NCBI GenBank assembly: GCA_947629315.1 | Contig: CANRDB010000007.1 | Span: forward strand, 1 to 54,360 | DNA length: 54,360 bases | DNA from: an uncultured Bacilli bacterium | GTDB lineage: Bacteria > Bacillota_I > Bacilli_A > RF39 > UBA660 | Direction: 5' to 3' | Shown: positions 25,104 through 34,600 of the stretch, piece after piece | How the letters are laid out: each line of letters begins with the position of its first letter | Position numbering within the stretch: the first letter of the stretch is position 1 | Translations under genes and position numbers: made by a program | The notes under the pieces: generated by a model | The model's database searches: none | What the model was told of the DNA's origin: nothing | Seen by the model: the letters and a program-made list of their open reading frames with translations, nothing else

Positions 25104-26160
25104 ATGATTCTCCTCTTAATTTTCTCGTTTGATCTTCGTTGATTAAAGCATCAATAATTTCATCCAAAGCACCTTCCATTACCCTATCTAATTGTTTCGT
25201 CGTAAAACCAATGCGATGGTCCGTAACACGATTTTGAGGATAATTATAGGTACGGATTTTTTCAGAACGATCCCCTGTTCCAATTTTATTTCTTCTTTCA
25301 GCGCCTAACTCCGCTTCCTTTTCTTCTAATCTTAAATTATATAACCGAGTCTGTAAAATCTTGATTGCTTTTTCTTTATTTTTAATCTGTGATCTTTCCG
25401 CTTGGGAATAAACAACGATTCCCGTTGGAATATGAGTTAGCCTAACGGCACTATCCGTCGTATTCACTCCCTGTCCTCCACATCCAGAACTTCTTGTAAT
25501 ATCAATGCGAACCTCATTCATATCTAGTGTATAGTCCACCTCTTCTGCTTCTGGCATGACTAATACCGTAGAAGTAGAAGTATGAACTCTTCCTTGAGAT
25601 TCTGTCTCTGGTACTCTCTGTACTCTATGAGCACCACTTTCATATTTTAATTTAGAGTATACATTATTTCCTTTTACTAGAAATTCAATTTGGGAATACC
25701 CACCAGAAGTTCCTACTTCTTCAGAATATACCTCTATTTTCCATCCTTGTCGTTCAGCATATTTTGAATACATTCGGAATAAATCTCCCGCAAAAAGATT
25801 TCCCTCATCTCCTCCTGCCGCACCACGAATTTCGATAATAACATTCTTTCCATCATTTTCATCTTTCGGTAACAAAAGGATTTCCAGATTTTTTTCCCTT
25901 TGTTCTTTTTCGGCATGAAGATGTTCTAATTCTTCTTTCGCAAACTCTGCCATAGAAGCATCTTTTAACATCTCACTTGCCGCTTCTATATCACGCAATA
26001 CTCTTTTATACTCTTGATAAGCATCATAGGCATCTTTTAATGATGCTTGTTCTCTATTTAATTCCAGCGTTTTTTTAATATCGGATAAGACTTCGGGATT
26101 GGTTAACTCTGTTTCTATTTCATGAAATCTCTTTTCAATAGTATCTAATCTCTCTATCAT
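25102..26160 (-). CDS. prfA: Peptide chain release factor 1
   Basis: RF1 terminates translation at UAA and UAG. The PxT codon-recognition motif is PET in VQRVPETESQGR, and the catalytic GGQ is in SSGCGGQGVNTTDSAVR. Length (352 aa) is normal. AAAGGAATGAG lies upstream of the ATG. Its modifying enzyme PrmC is encoded beyond the inserted ABC/CAP block. Confidence 0.97.
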   Translation of the reverse strand: MIERLDTIEKRFHEIETELTNPEVLSDIKKTLELNREQASLKDAYDAYQEYKRVLRDIEAASEMLKDASMAEFAKEELEHLHAEKEQREKNLEILLLPKDENDGKNVIIEIRGAAGGDEGNLFAGDLFRMYSKYAERQGWKIEVYSEEVGTSGGYSQIEFLVKGNNVYSKLKYESGAHRVQRVPETESQGRVHTSTSTVLVMPEAEEVDYTLDMNEVRIDITRSSGCGGQGVNTTDSAVRLTHIPTGIVVYSQAERSQIKNKEKAIKILQTRLYNLRLEEKEAELGAERRNKIGTGDRSEKIRTYNYPQNRVTDHRIGFTTKQLDRVMEGALDEIIDALINEDQTRKLRGES

Positions 26161-26213
26161 TGTCTCATTCCTTTCTGTACTTGATTATACTATAAATCTG
26201 TTATTTAGGCAAG

Positions 26214-26246
26214 GAAAAAGAAAATCGTTCCTATGCGATTTTCCTT
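26214..26246 (-). terminator. Terminator of rpoE
   Basis: GAAAATCG / CGATTTTC (26220-26227 and 26236-26243), followed by TTTTTCC on the minus strand. Confidence 0.75.
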
Positions 26247-26687
26247 TTATTCGGCATCTAATTCTTCTTCACTCATGACCACTAAATCGTCAAGGTCATC
26301 TTCATCGTCATCTAGTGTCTCTTCATCATCAACAGCATCCATATTCTCATCAAAAGACTCGTCCTCTTCTTCTACTTCCTCTTCCTCTTCACTAGATTCC
26401 TCATCTTCTTCATCATCATCTGCTACAACAATATCTACTACATGACGATCTTTTAAATCCCATTCAGCACCTTCCAGTAATAAGAACCGTTTATCGGTCG
26501 TAAGAGAAGTATAAAAATCTCCTATCTTACTCGTATATTCGCTGTCTGATAACTCTAATAAGTCACAAATCTTATGAAAAATAGTGGCTGTATTCATCGG
26601 CTTTTTATTCTCTGATAAAATCATTTCTGTTAAATCTGTATAGGAAAGTAATTCCAATTCTTCTTTTTTCATACTTTTTAAACTCAT
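26247..26687 (-). CDS. rpoE: RNA polymerase delta subunit
   Basis: Delta is specific to Bacillota and raises specificity and recycling of RNA polymerase. The N-terminal HARE-HTH domain (about 1-80) reads LSYTDLTEMILSENKKPMNT and GDFYTSLTTDKRFLLLEG. The C-terminal third is almost wholly Asp/Glu, typical of delta. The start is the second ATG (26687), 6 bases after GGAGG. The unusual sigma operon at 30810-34902 makes the presence of delta relevant to RNA polymerase in this organism. Confidence 0.93.
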   Translation of the reverse strand: MSLKSMKKEELELLSYTDLTEMILSENKKPMNTATIFHKICDLLELSDSEYTSKIGDFYTSLTTDKRFLLLEGAEWDLKDRHVVDIVVADDDEEDEESSEEEEEVEEEDESFDENMDAVDDEETLDDDEDDLDDLVVMSEEELDAE

Positions 26688-26704
26688 ATTCATCCTCCAT
26701 CCAT

Positions 26705-28408
26705 CTACATTACTGTAGGTATTTTAATCACTAATAAATATAACATTTCACGAATCATTTTATTCGTGAGCGTTAAAAGAGTAATCCAATCTTGTTTTTG
26801 TTCTTCCTCTTCTAAGCCATTAATATGATTATTTTGATAAAAGGCATTGGCTAATACACAGATATCATACACATAATCAGCAATATAACTTGGCATTCGA
26901 TCATCTAAAGCATTTTGAAAAGCAATTTCAAACTCTAATAGTTTCAAACGCAAGTTACGGTCATAATTATTATATATGTTCTTAGACAGTTTATGAGAAA
27001 AAGATTCTCCGCCCTGAATAATTTTCGCTAAACGCAAATAGGTATATAAGATATAAGGTCCTGTTTTTCCAACGACATCAGAAAATTTAGCGATATCAAA
27101 AATATAATCTCTCTCTCGATTGTTTGATAAATCCGCAAACTTTAAAATAGCGTTGACTAAAATATCGATATCCTCATCACTCATATTGGCATTACTATCT
27201 TTTTTAGAAATTAAAATTTCTCTTGCCTGCTGAAACAAAGATTGCAGTTTTGGAGAATCTCCATTTCTAGTTTTAAATGGTTTTCCATCACTGCCATTCA
27301 CGGTTCCATATCCTAAATGTTCAAAGGTAGAATAAGGCGCAAGTCCCGCTAAATCAGCCGCTCTAAAAACTTGTTCAAAATGAAGACTTTGTCTACTATC
27401 CGTTACGTAGAGAATCTTATCTGGATGATACTGTTTTACTCTGTCTAAAATAGTCGCTAAATCGGTGGTAGCATAAAGATAAGAGCCATTACTCGCTTGA
27501 AAAATAAGGGGTGGAACTTCCTTTTTATCAGTATCCTTTGATACATTAACAATCGTAGCTCCCTCACTTATTTGAAGCAATTGTTTCTTCTCAAAAATTT
27601 GAGTCAATTCTGGAATGAAAGCATGAGCATCACTTTCACCAAGCCATAAATCAAAATGAACATCTAAAAATTCATAAATCCCCCGAATATCCTCACAAGA
27701 TACCTCATAGATTTTTTTCCACATCGTATGGTACTGTTCATTTCCCTCTTGCAATTGTTTGGTAATTTGTGCACACTCTTCTTTGATATCCGGATTTTCT
27801 TTACATAACGCACTCATAGCAGGATAGATTCTATCTAAATCTTGAATCGTGATATCCTCAACTCGCAAGTTTTCTTTTTGAATTCCATAGATTACTTCCC
27901 CAATTTGTAATCCATAATCTCCTAAATGAACATCGGCAATGGTGTGATAACCTGCATACGTTAAAATTCTCTTGATAGATTCTCCAACAATCGCTGTTCG
28001 CATATGGCCAACATGAAGTGGCTTTGCTACATTAGGTCCACCGTAATCTAGAATAACTGTTTGACTAGGATTGACTGGTTTCCAATTAAAATGTTCATGC
28101 TCCATCATCGTCATTAACACACGATTGATAAAAGAGTCACTTAGCGTGATATTGATAAATCCAGGAGCCACTAATTCTACTTGTTCAAAATAGTCTGCAA
28201 AATTTTCTAATTGACGAACTTCCTCAACTATCCTGTTACCAATTTCCATTGGATTTTTGTGAAGTGACTTCGCTAGTTTAAAAGCTTCATCACATTGATA
28301 ATCACATAAATCAGGACGATTCGATAAAATGATGCGCATACTAGGAGTTTCGATTCCCAATTTTTGAGCAACTTCCCGAAATATTGTTTCTAGTTCTTCT
28401 ACTACCAT
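26705..28408 (-). CDS. argS: Arginyl-tRNA synthetase
   Basis: Class I synthetase charging tRNA-Arg. The HIGH-type motif is PNVAKPLHVGHMRTA and the KMSKS counterpart is degenerate (DGKPFKTRNGDSPKL), as in many ArgRS. The Add-1 domain is at the N-terminus and the DALR anticodon-binding domain at the C-terminus ends in LLVIKIPTVM. 567 aa is typical. AGGAGG precedes the ATG. The rpoE start follows 17 bases after its stop; the DUF1934 gene is 9 bases upstream. Confidence 0.96.
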   Translation of the reverse strand: MVVEELETIFREVAQKLGIETPSMRIILSNRPDLCDYQCDEAFKLAKSLHKNPMEIGNRIVEEVRQLENFADYFEQVELVAPGFINITLSDSFINRVLMTMMEHEHFNWKPVNPSQTVILDYGGPNVAKPLHVGHMRTAIVGESIKRILTYAGYHTIADVHLGDYGLQIGEVIYGIQKENLRVEDITIQDLDRIYPAMSALCKENPDIKEECAQITKQLQEGNEQYHTMWKKIYEVSCEDIRGIYEFLDVHFDLWLGESDAHAFIPELTQIFEKKQLLQISEGATIVNVSKDTDKKEVPPLIFQASNGSYLYATTDLATILDRVKQYHPDKILYVTDSRQSLHFEQVFRAADLAGLAPYSTFEHLGYGTVNGSDGKPFKTRNGDSPKLQSLFQQAREILISKKDSNANMSDEDIDILVNAILKFADLSNNRERDYIFDIAKFSDVVGKTGPYILYTYLRLAKIIQGGESFSHKLSKNIYNNYDRNLRLKLLEFEIAFQNALDDRMPSYIADYVYDICVLANAFYQNNHINGLEEEEQKQDWITLLTLTNKMIREMLYLLVIKIPTVM

Positions 28409-28417
28409 AATATCCTC

Positions 28418-28759
28418 CTAATATTGTATTTTGTATTCATATTCTTCGCCATAAAGAACGTATTGAATGATAACGGTATTGGTTTGAATTTCTAATTTTT
28501 TTACTGTCATCTCTAGTGGTAAAGAATGTCCCGAAGATAGACGAATCAATCCAGAACTCTTCTTCGAATGAAAGGATAAAACAATCTCATACTCATCATT
28601 CTTTCTTACCATTGTAACACAATCTCGAGTAATGTCAATTACCATTTTACAATTATCTTCTATATATTGTAATTGATGGTTTTTTTGAATTGCTTTTAAT
28701 TGATAATTCGTCTGGAAATTCTTAGATTTCAAAGACGTTTGAATAGGAATAACCGCCAT
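28418..28759 (-). CDS. DUF1934-type small beta-barrel protein
   Basis: 113 residues from the ATG at 28759, mainly predicted beta strands, soluble. Position directly before argS and the general pattern (VTMVRKNDEYEIVLSF, LPLEMTVKKLEI, YKIQY) match the DUF1934 proteins that precede argS in many Bacillota. Function is unknown; some relatives have a calycin-like fold. The leader appears very short, with a TATAAT at 28777-28782 on the minus strand. A TTG 15 bases upstream is an alternative start. The divergent PBP gene begins only 34 bases away. Confidence 0.7.
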   Translation of the reverse strand: MAVIPIQTSLKSKNFQTNYQLKAIQKNHQLQYIEDNCKMVIDITRDCVTMVRKNDEYEIVLSFHSKKSSGLIRLSSGHSLPLEMTVKKLEIQTNTVIIQYVLYGEEYEYKIQY

Positions 28760-28793
28760 AACACCAACTCTCAAACATTATAGCATACTTTAT

Positions 28794-30809
28794 ATGAAAT
28801 TGCACTTATATTTTTCTTTATTTTGGGAAATCCTAAAAAGAGAATGGAATGATGGTATGAAATGGAAAAAAAGAGTCTTAAAAGGAGGCGTATTTCTCCT
28901 ACTCATTGGTCTTCTTTTTTATTTTGGATTATATTGGTATGCGAAATACATGACAAATTTAGTCATCAAGAATGCCAATGAATTTTATATTTACGATGGA
29001 AATGGAAATTTAGTGGAAGACTTGAGTGATAAATGGGTACCATTAGAAGAAATTTCTCCCTACGTATTAGATGCGACAATTGCTATTGAAGATAAGAATT
29101 TTTATCAACATCACGGATTCGATTATCTTCGTATTTTAAAATCTCTCTATATTAATTTCATTCATGGAAAAACCTTGCAAGGTGCCTCTACCATTAGTCA
29201 ACAATTATCTAAGAATCTCTTTTTATCGTTTGAAAAAACATGGTCACGAAAAATGAAAGAAGCATGGTTAACCATTCAATTAGAGACACAATATGATAAG
29301 GACGAAATCTTAGAAGCTTATCTCAATACTATTAACTATGGAGGAATTTATGGAATTGAAAATGCTAGTCACTATTATTTTCATAAAAGTGCGAAAGACC
29401 TCTCTTTAGCGCAAGCATCCATGTTAGTAGGAATTCCTAAATCTCCTTCGCACTATTCTCCTCTTGTCGATGAAGAAGCAGCGAAAGAGCGGCAAGCCAT
29501 CGTTTTAAAGAGTATGGTACGAGAAAAAATGATTACGGAAGAAGAACAAGAAGCCGCTTATGCAGAAGTTCTTACCTACTATGGAACCCTTTCAGAACAG
29601 GAACTGAAAATGTTGATGTACTATCAGGATGCAGTGATGAAAGAATTAGAAACCATCGATGATATTCCCGAAACATTTCTGGAAACTGGTGGACTTAAAA
29701 TCTATACCTATCTCGATTTGCAGGCCCAAACCATTTTAGAAAATGCGATTGATCAAAACATCTCCAATCCAGATTTACAAGTATCTGCTATCATGATGGA
29801 TCCAAACAACGGACATATTATCGCTCTTACAGGAGGAAGAAATTATTCTGTCAGTCAATACAATCGTGCCATATCTTCGAAAAGACAAGTAGGCTCCACC
29901 ATGAAACCCATTTTGTATTATGCTGCGCTCGAAAATGGATTCACCGAATCTACTACTTTTACAAGTGAAAAAACTACCTTTGTCTTTTCAGAAAATAAAA
30001 CGTATACTCCCTCTAATTATAATAATAAATATGGAAATAAAAATATTACAATGGCCACCGCTATTTCTTATAGTGACAATATCTATGCTGTCAAAACCCA
30101 TCTCTTTTTAGGAGAACAAACACTAGTTGATATGGCAAAGCGACTGGGAATTACTGCTTCTTTAGAACCAATTCCCTCTCTAGCTCTTGGAAGTGAAGAA
30201 ATATCTCTCTATGAAATGGTCCAAGCATATGCTAGTTTTGCTAACTTAGGATATAAGGTAGAAGGCAAACTGATTGCAAAAGTAGAAGATATGGAAGGAA
30301 ATATTCTCTATGAAAATAAAGAAAAAAAAGAACCTATTTTAAATAGTAGTTTAGTCTATATTTTAAATGAAGCACTCACTAGTACCTATAACTATCATTT
30401 TATCGATTATGGATATCCTACCTGTTATGACTTAACGGCAACTCTCACACATAAATATGCTATTAAGACAGGTTCCACTGACCAAGACCGTCTCGTATTA
30501 GGATTTAATCCCAATATCGTATTAGGGTTGTGGAGTGGTTATGATATAGCGGGAGATGATTCTAAAAATAACAGTGCCGAACTGCGAGCTGTTTGGAGAG
30601 ATACCATGGAAAAGTATTTAGAAGGTACAGAGGATGTATGGTATTCGATGCCAGATAATGTTGTCGGTACCCTTGTCAATCCCATTACTGGAGAAATCGC
30701 TTCTCCTTCTGATAAAAATGCCACGATGTTTTATTACTTAAAAGGAACGGAACCTACCTACCAAGAAGATCAACTTGATAGTTTGATTCCCACTATAAAA
30801 GACGAATGA
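28794..30809 (+). CDS. Class A penicillin-binding protein (transglycosylase/transpeptidase)
   Basis: A bifunctional peptidoglycan synthase at the outer membrane face of the cytoplasmic membrane. One helix (about 32-50) is followed by the GT51 glycosyltransferase domain, with catalytic Glu in AIEDKNFYQHHG and GASTISQQLSKNLFL. The transpeptidase has the nucleophile Ser in GSTMKP (about residue 368), SDN in SYSDNIYAVK and KTGST. ATG 28794 has no clear ribosome binding site; the ATG at 28857 (MKWKKRVLKGG) is an alternative that keeps the membrane helix. It is the only large plus-strand gene before 51 kb. Confidence 0.93.
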   Translation: MKLHLYFSLFWEILKREWNDGMKWKKRVLKGGVFLLLIGLLFYFGLYWYAKYMTNLVIKNANEFYIYDGNGNLVEDLSDKWVPLEEISPYVLDATIAIEDKNFYQHHGFDYLRILKSLYINFIHGKTLQGASTISQQLSKNLFLSFEKTWSRKMKEAWLTIQLETQYDKDEILEAYLNTINYGGIYGIENASHYYFHKSAKDLSLAQASMLVGIPKSPSHYSPLVDEEAAKERQAIVLKSMVREKMITEEEQEAAYAEVLTYYGTLSEQELKMLMYYQDAVMKELETIDDIPETFLETGGLKIYTYLDLQAQTILENAIDQNISNPDLQVSAIMMDPNNGHIIALTGGRNYSVSQYNRAISSKRQVGSTMKPILYYAALENGFTESTTFTSEKTTFVFSENKTYTPSNYNNKYGNKNITMATAISYSDNIYAVKTHLFLGEQTLVDMAKRLGITASLEPIPSLALGSEEISLYEMVQAYASFANLGYKVEGKLIAKVEDMEGNILYENKEKKEPILNSSLVYILNEALTSTYNYHFIDYGYPTCYDLTATLTHKYAIKTGSTDQDRLVLGFNPNIVLGLWSGYDIAGDDSKNNSAELRAVWRDTMEKYLEGTEDVWYSMPDNVVGTLVNPITGEIASPSDKNATMFYYLKGTEPTYQEDQLDSLIPTIKDE

Positions 30810-30830
30810 TTAAGATTCATTCGTCTTCTT
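30797..30830. terminator. Bidirectional terminator between convergent genes
   Basis: AAGACGAATGA / TCATTCGTCTT (30799-30809 and 30817-30827), with T-rich flanks on both strands. The stop codons of the PBP gene (30807-30809) and the sigma-like gene (30810-30812) abut inside the hairpin. Confidence 0.85.
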
Positions 30831-31697
30831 TTCATAAGAATTTGTATACGTATAATATTTCTCAAATAAAGATCCATACCAATCCTTGATAAATTGTAAA
30901 GATTGATGATAATAAGCAGTGCAGGATTCTCGGGAAATATTTAAAATCGTACAAATCTCTTCTAAACTATAATACTGTTGATGATAATACCCATATTTCA
31001 ATGATAAAAATTGAATGTAAGTTTCATCGTCTAACGGTGATTGAGCGATAATGTCTAATGAGTATCCAAATTCTTCTAAAGGACTTGGTTGGCGTTTCTG
31101 GTTATCTAAAGGAAGCACCAATTCTTTCTTCTTAGGAGTGTCCTGGATAGTATTCAAAGGAGTAGATTCCTCTTTTACGGTATCAATTTTTTCTAAGTTT
31201 TTTTTCTTTGGTTCTACAGGTTGACTTTGGATAGGTGGCACTACTTCTGGTTTTGGAAACATCATCAAACGAATTCTTTTCACAAGAGACGTCTGAAAAT
31301 TGTCACCATCTTGATAATTCTCAATCGTGTCACTAATGGCTTTATCCGCCATCCCTTCCGCGTCTATTCCCTGGTACCCCAACTTACGAAGAATGAGTTT
31401 CGCATTGGATAAGAAATAATCTATAACCGAAATCTCCAAGTCTAAATCTCCCTCTAAAATCAAATCTCTAATTTTAGAAAACATTCTTTTCTCTACATAG
31501 TCAAGAGCATCAAACTCCCAACTAATATTTCTATCTTTATCATAATGGAGAATAGACTCTTCAAACCAAGTACGCAACTCTAACTCGGTAATGGAACTCA
31601 AGAGAGAATGATACCGTCTTTGATACTGTTCTAGTGCAGAATTGATGGGATATCTTACCACTGGTTGTGGATGTTTTTCTTTATTCTTTTTTCCCAT
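30810..31697 (-). CDS. Sigma-like protein with region-4-type helix-turn-helix
   Basis: 295 residues. The C-terminal part (about 225-280) reads LDDETYIQFLSLKYGYY then SLEEICTILNISRESCTAYYHQSLQFIK, the pattern of sigma-70 region 4: a helix, then a helix-turn-helix. The middle (about 105-160, IDAEGMADKAISDTIENYQDG) weakly recalls region 2 of ECF-type factors. A Pro/Gln-rich linker (about 165-215) joins the two. The gene overlaps the end of the giant sigma gene by 17 bases, so the two are translationally coupled. It could be a co-sigma, a regulator of the large factor, or a divergent alternative sigma. Function is inferred. Confidence 0.65.
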   Translation of the reverse strand: MGKKNKEKHPQPVVRYPINSALEQYQRRYHSLLSSITELELRTWFEESILHYDKDRNISWEFDALDYVEKRMFSKIRDLILEGDLDLEISVIDYFLSNAKLILRKLGYQGIDAEGMADKAISDTIENYQDGDNFQTSLVKRIRLMMFPKPEVVPPIQSQPVEPKKKNLEKIDTVKEESTPLNTIQDTPKKKELVLPLDNQKRQPSPLEEFGYSLDIIAQSPLDDETYIQFLSLKYGYYHQQYYSLEEICTILNISRESCTAYYHQSLQFIKDWYGSLFEKYYTYTNSYEKKTNES

Positions 31698-34600
31698 CGC
31701 CTAACATTCCTCCCAACTTCTTCACGTGCTCCGTTTCTTCCTTATCCACTTCTGTATCTAAAGTTTGTTTGATTTGATGAAGTCCCTTTTTAAGGACAGT
31801 TCTTACCTCTTCTATATCCATTTGTAGCAAATCCGCTAACTCCGTAAGGGATATCGTTTTATTTCCTACCATCGATAAAGAAAGTGAAGCAACTACACAT
31901 TCCTCTAATGGTAAGTCTTTTAACGTATCTTCATATCCTGCTTGACAAAGATAATTTCGCAATTGTTGATAATCCTCTTTTGTAAATTTAGAAGATGGTT
32001 TGATATCAACTGGTAACCCTTTAAAATAATTGGTATGAGGTTCTAAAGATGATTGCGCTACTTTCTTCGTAGCAATCGTCTGTTCTTCTAAATGGGAAAC
32101 TCGTTGTAATTCTGTTTTTAGTTTTGGAATTACTTTTTGATATAACCGCACTGACTCACTATGAGTGATAGTATTTGATAAATATGTATCTAAATTCTCT
32201 CCATATCTTTTAGTCAAAAGATCATATTGTGCTTTCGTTAACACTCCACTAATTTGATGAATGGTATCAAGATTACATCCAAGAACAGACGTTAAGTCTT
32301 TTCCTTGTCTTCCATGATGTACTTTCTCTTGTTTTGATATAGTAGATTCTGTTTCCTTGGATAGTTGTTCCATAAAAAATTCTAATTGTTCTAGTGGAGA
32401 AGAATCGTCAGGGTAATTATCTTCTTTCATTACTGGAGAAGATGATTGAAAATTCAATGGTAATAAATCCTCTTTCCTAGTTTCTGGCTCCACTTTCTCC
32501 ATAACAGTAGTCTGTTCTTCTGAATGGGAAACTCGTTGCATTTCCTTTTTTAGTTTTGGAATTACTTTTTGATACAACCGCACTGACTCACCATGAGTAA
32601 TGGTATTTGGTAGATACGTATCTAAATTCTCTCCATATCTCTTTGTTAAAAGACTATATTGTGCCTCCGTTAACACTCTACTAATTTGATGAATGGTATC
32701 GAGGTCACAATCAAGAGCAGACATCAAAGTTTTTCCTTGTCTTCCATGATAACCTTTCTTTTCTTCTAAAATAGTAGAGTTAGTTTTCTTAGATGGTGAC
32801 TTTTCCACTTTGACAGAAGTAGTCGAAGAAACTGTCTCTGGCATATTCTTAGAAGAGGTTTCTTCTTTCTCACTCTTTTTAGAATTGGTTTGCTCTTGAT
32901 TAGCAATAGATGTTTCTTTTGCTACCGGTATAGCACTCGCATTTTCTTTGCTCACAACTGGTTTTGCTGCACTTCTTTTTTTAGATAATTGCCAATCATC
33001 ATTCTTTCGAAAGAAAAGTTCCTTATCCATTTCCTGTTTAGAAAAAGGTGCAGAAACAGGCTCCATAATGTTTACTCGAACATTGCCAGATGGTCTAGTG
33101 GAAGTTTGATTTTCATAAGTAGAATCCTCTACCGTATTGGAAAGTTCTATTTCATCATACTGGGAATCCTTCAACATACTGCATAATTGAGGAACTATTT
33201 GACTTATAAAAATTTTCTCTTCCTCTTGCGTAGCAATGCCCTTTTTGATATGAGTCAAATCCTTACTATATTTTTTATGAAGAATGTTTTGATAATGCGC
33301 TGGTAGGGCAGCAATTCTCCGAATCAATTGCTCATTCGTTGCAGGTCGAGTCATATAATCCGATAAAAACACTTCTCCATTTTTCTGTTCTACCGGTTTC
33401 TCAGTGGTAGAAGAAGTAGATATTTTTAAAGAATATTTTTGAGAATACATACTATATCCCTCTGCCTTCAATTGTTCTTCCCCTCTTTCAGGGAAATCTA
33501 AGTAATCTAAAAATTCCTTTGATCTCGTAGGGATTCGTAACATACGAATCTTTTTGGAAATAATTTGTCTCACACGTTCTCGTGTAACATGAAATTTTTT
33601 TCCAATCTCTTCTAAAGTTCTTGGGCATCCATCTTTTAATCCGAATCGTAATACCATAATATCGAGTTCTCGACTACTGCGACAAACACTTTCAACAGCA
33701 TGCAATAGTTCTTTTCGCAATTGACTGGTATTCACCTCATCAAATAAATTTCTCTCATCAGGAATAAAATCTACTAATTCAGCATCTTCTTCCGTTCCTA
33801 CTGGGGTTGATAAACTCACTGGATCTGAACAAGTTTTTAATTCTGTCACTTTTTGAACAGAAATATCCATTTCTTTTGCTATCTCCTCTATGGTTGGTTC
33901 TCTTCCTAGTAACATCGCTAGTCTTCTCTCAACTTTTGCCATCTTCATTTTAGACTCTGCTATATGAACCGGTTTTCTAATAACACTTCCAAAATCAGCA
34001 ATCGCTCTTTCCATTGCTTGACGAATCCACCAAGTCGCATAAGTAGAAAACTTATATCCCTTATAGACATCAAACTTATCAACTGCTCTCATTAATCCAA
34101 TATTTCCTTCTTGGATTAATTCTAGAAGAGCTAACCCCCGACCTGTTTTATGTTTCGCAATCGAAATAACTAATCGCAAATTATGTTCCACAATCTCATT
34201 ACGAGCATTTGACATACCACGCCGTAAACGAATAAAAGCATCGATTTCCTCTTCTGGACTATAAAGAGGAATTTTGGTAATCATACGAATGTAATCTTTT
34301 ACCGTATCAGTCGTTAATTCTGAATCATGAACATCTTTTCCTTGTTCTTGGAGATAGTCTTCCTCTTCTTCATCATAATCCAAATCATCCTCTTCTAGGA
34401 CAATATCAATTTTTTGATAGGTAAGATAGGAATCAACCATAGAAGAACAAATATCATAAAAAGAATTAGCCTCTAATGCATCAAAAGAAATAGTTTTTGA
34501 TTTCACCCCTACTACTTGGGATAAGGCTTGTCCTAAAAATGGGTAATTTTCATATAAAGAGATATAAGTTTCTAATGGCAATTCCAAATTTATTTTTTTT

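Noticed and set aside
26233-26445. Ser-rich plus-strand frame opposite rpoE
   Set aside because: It is the complement of the Asp/Glu tail of the delta subunit.
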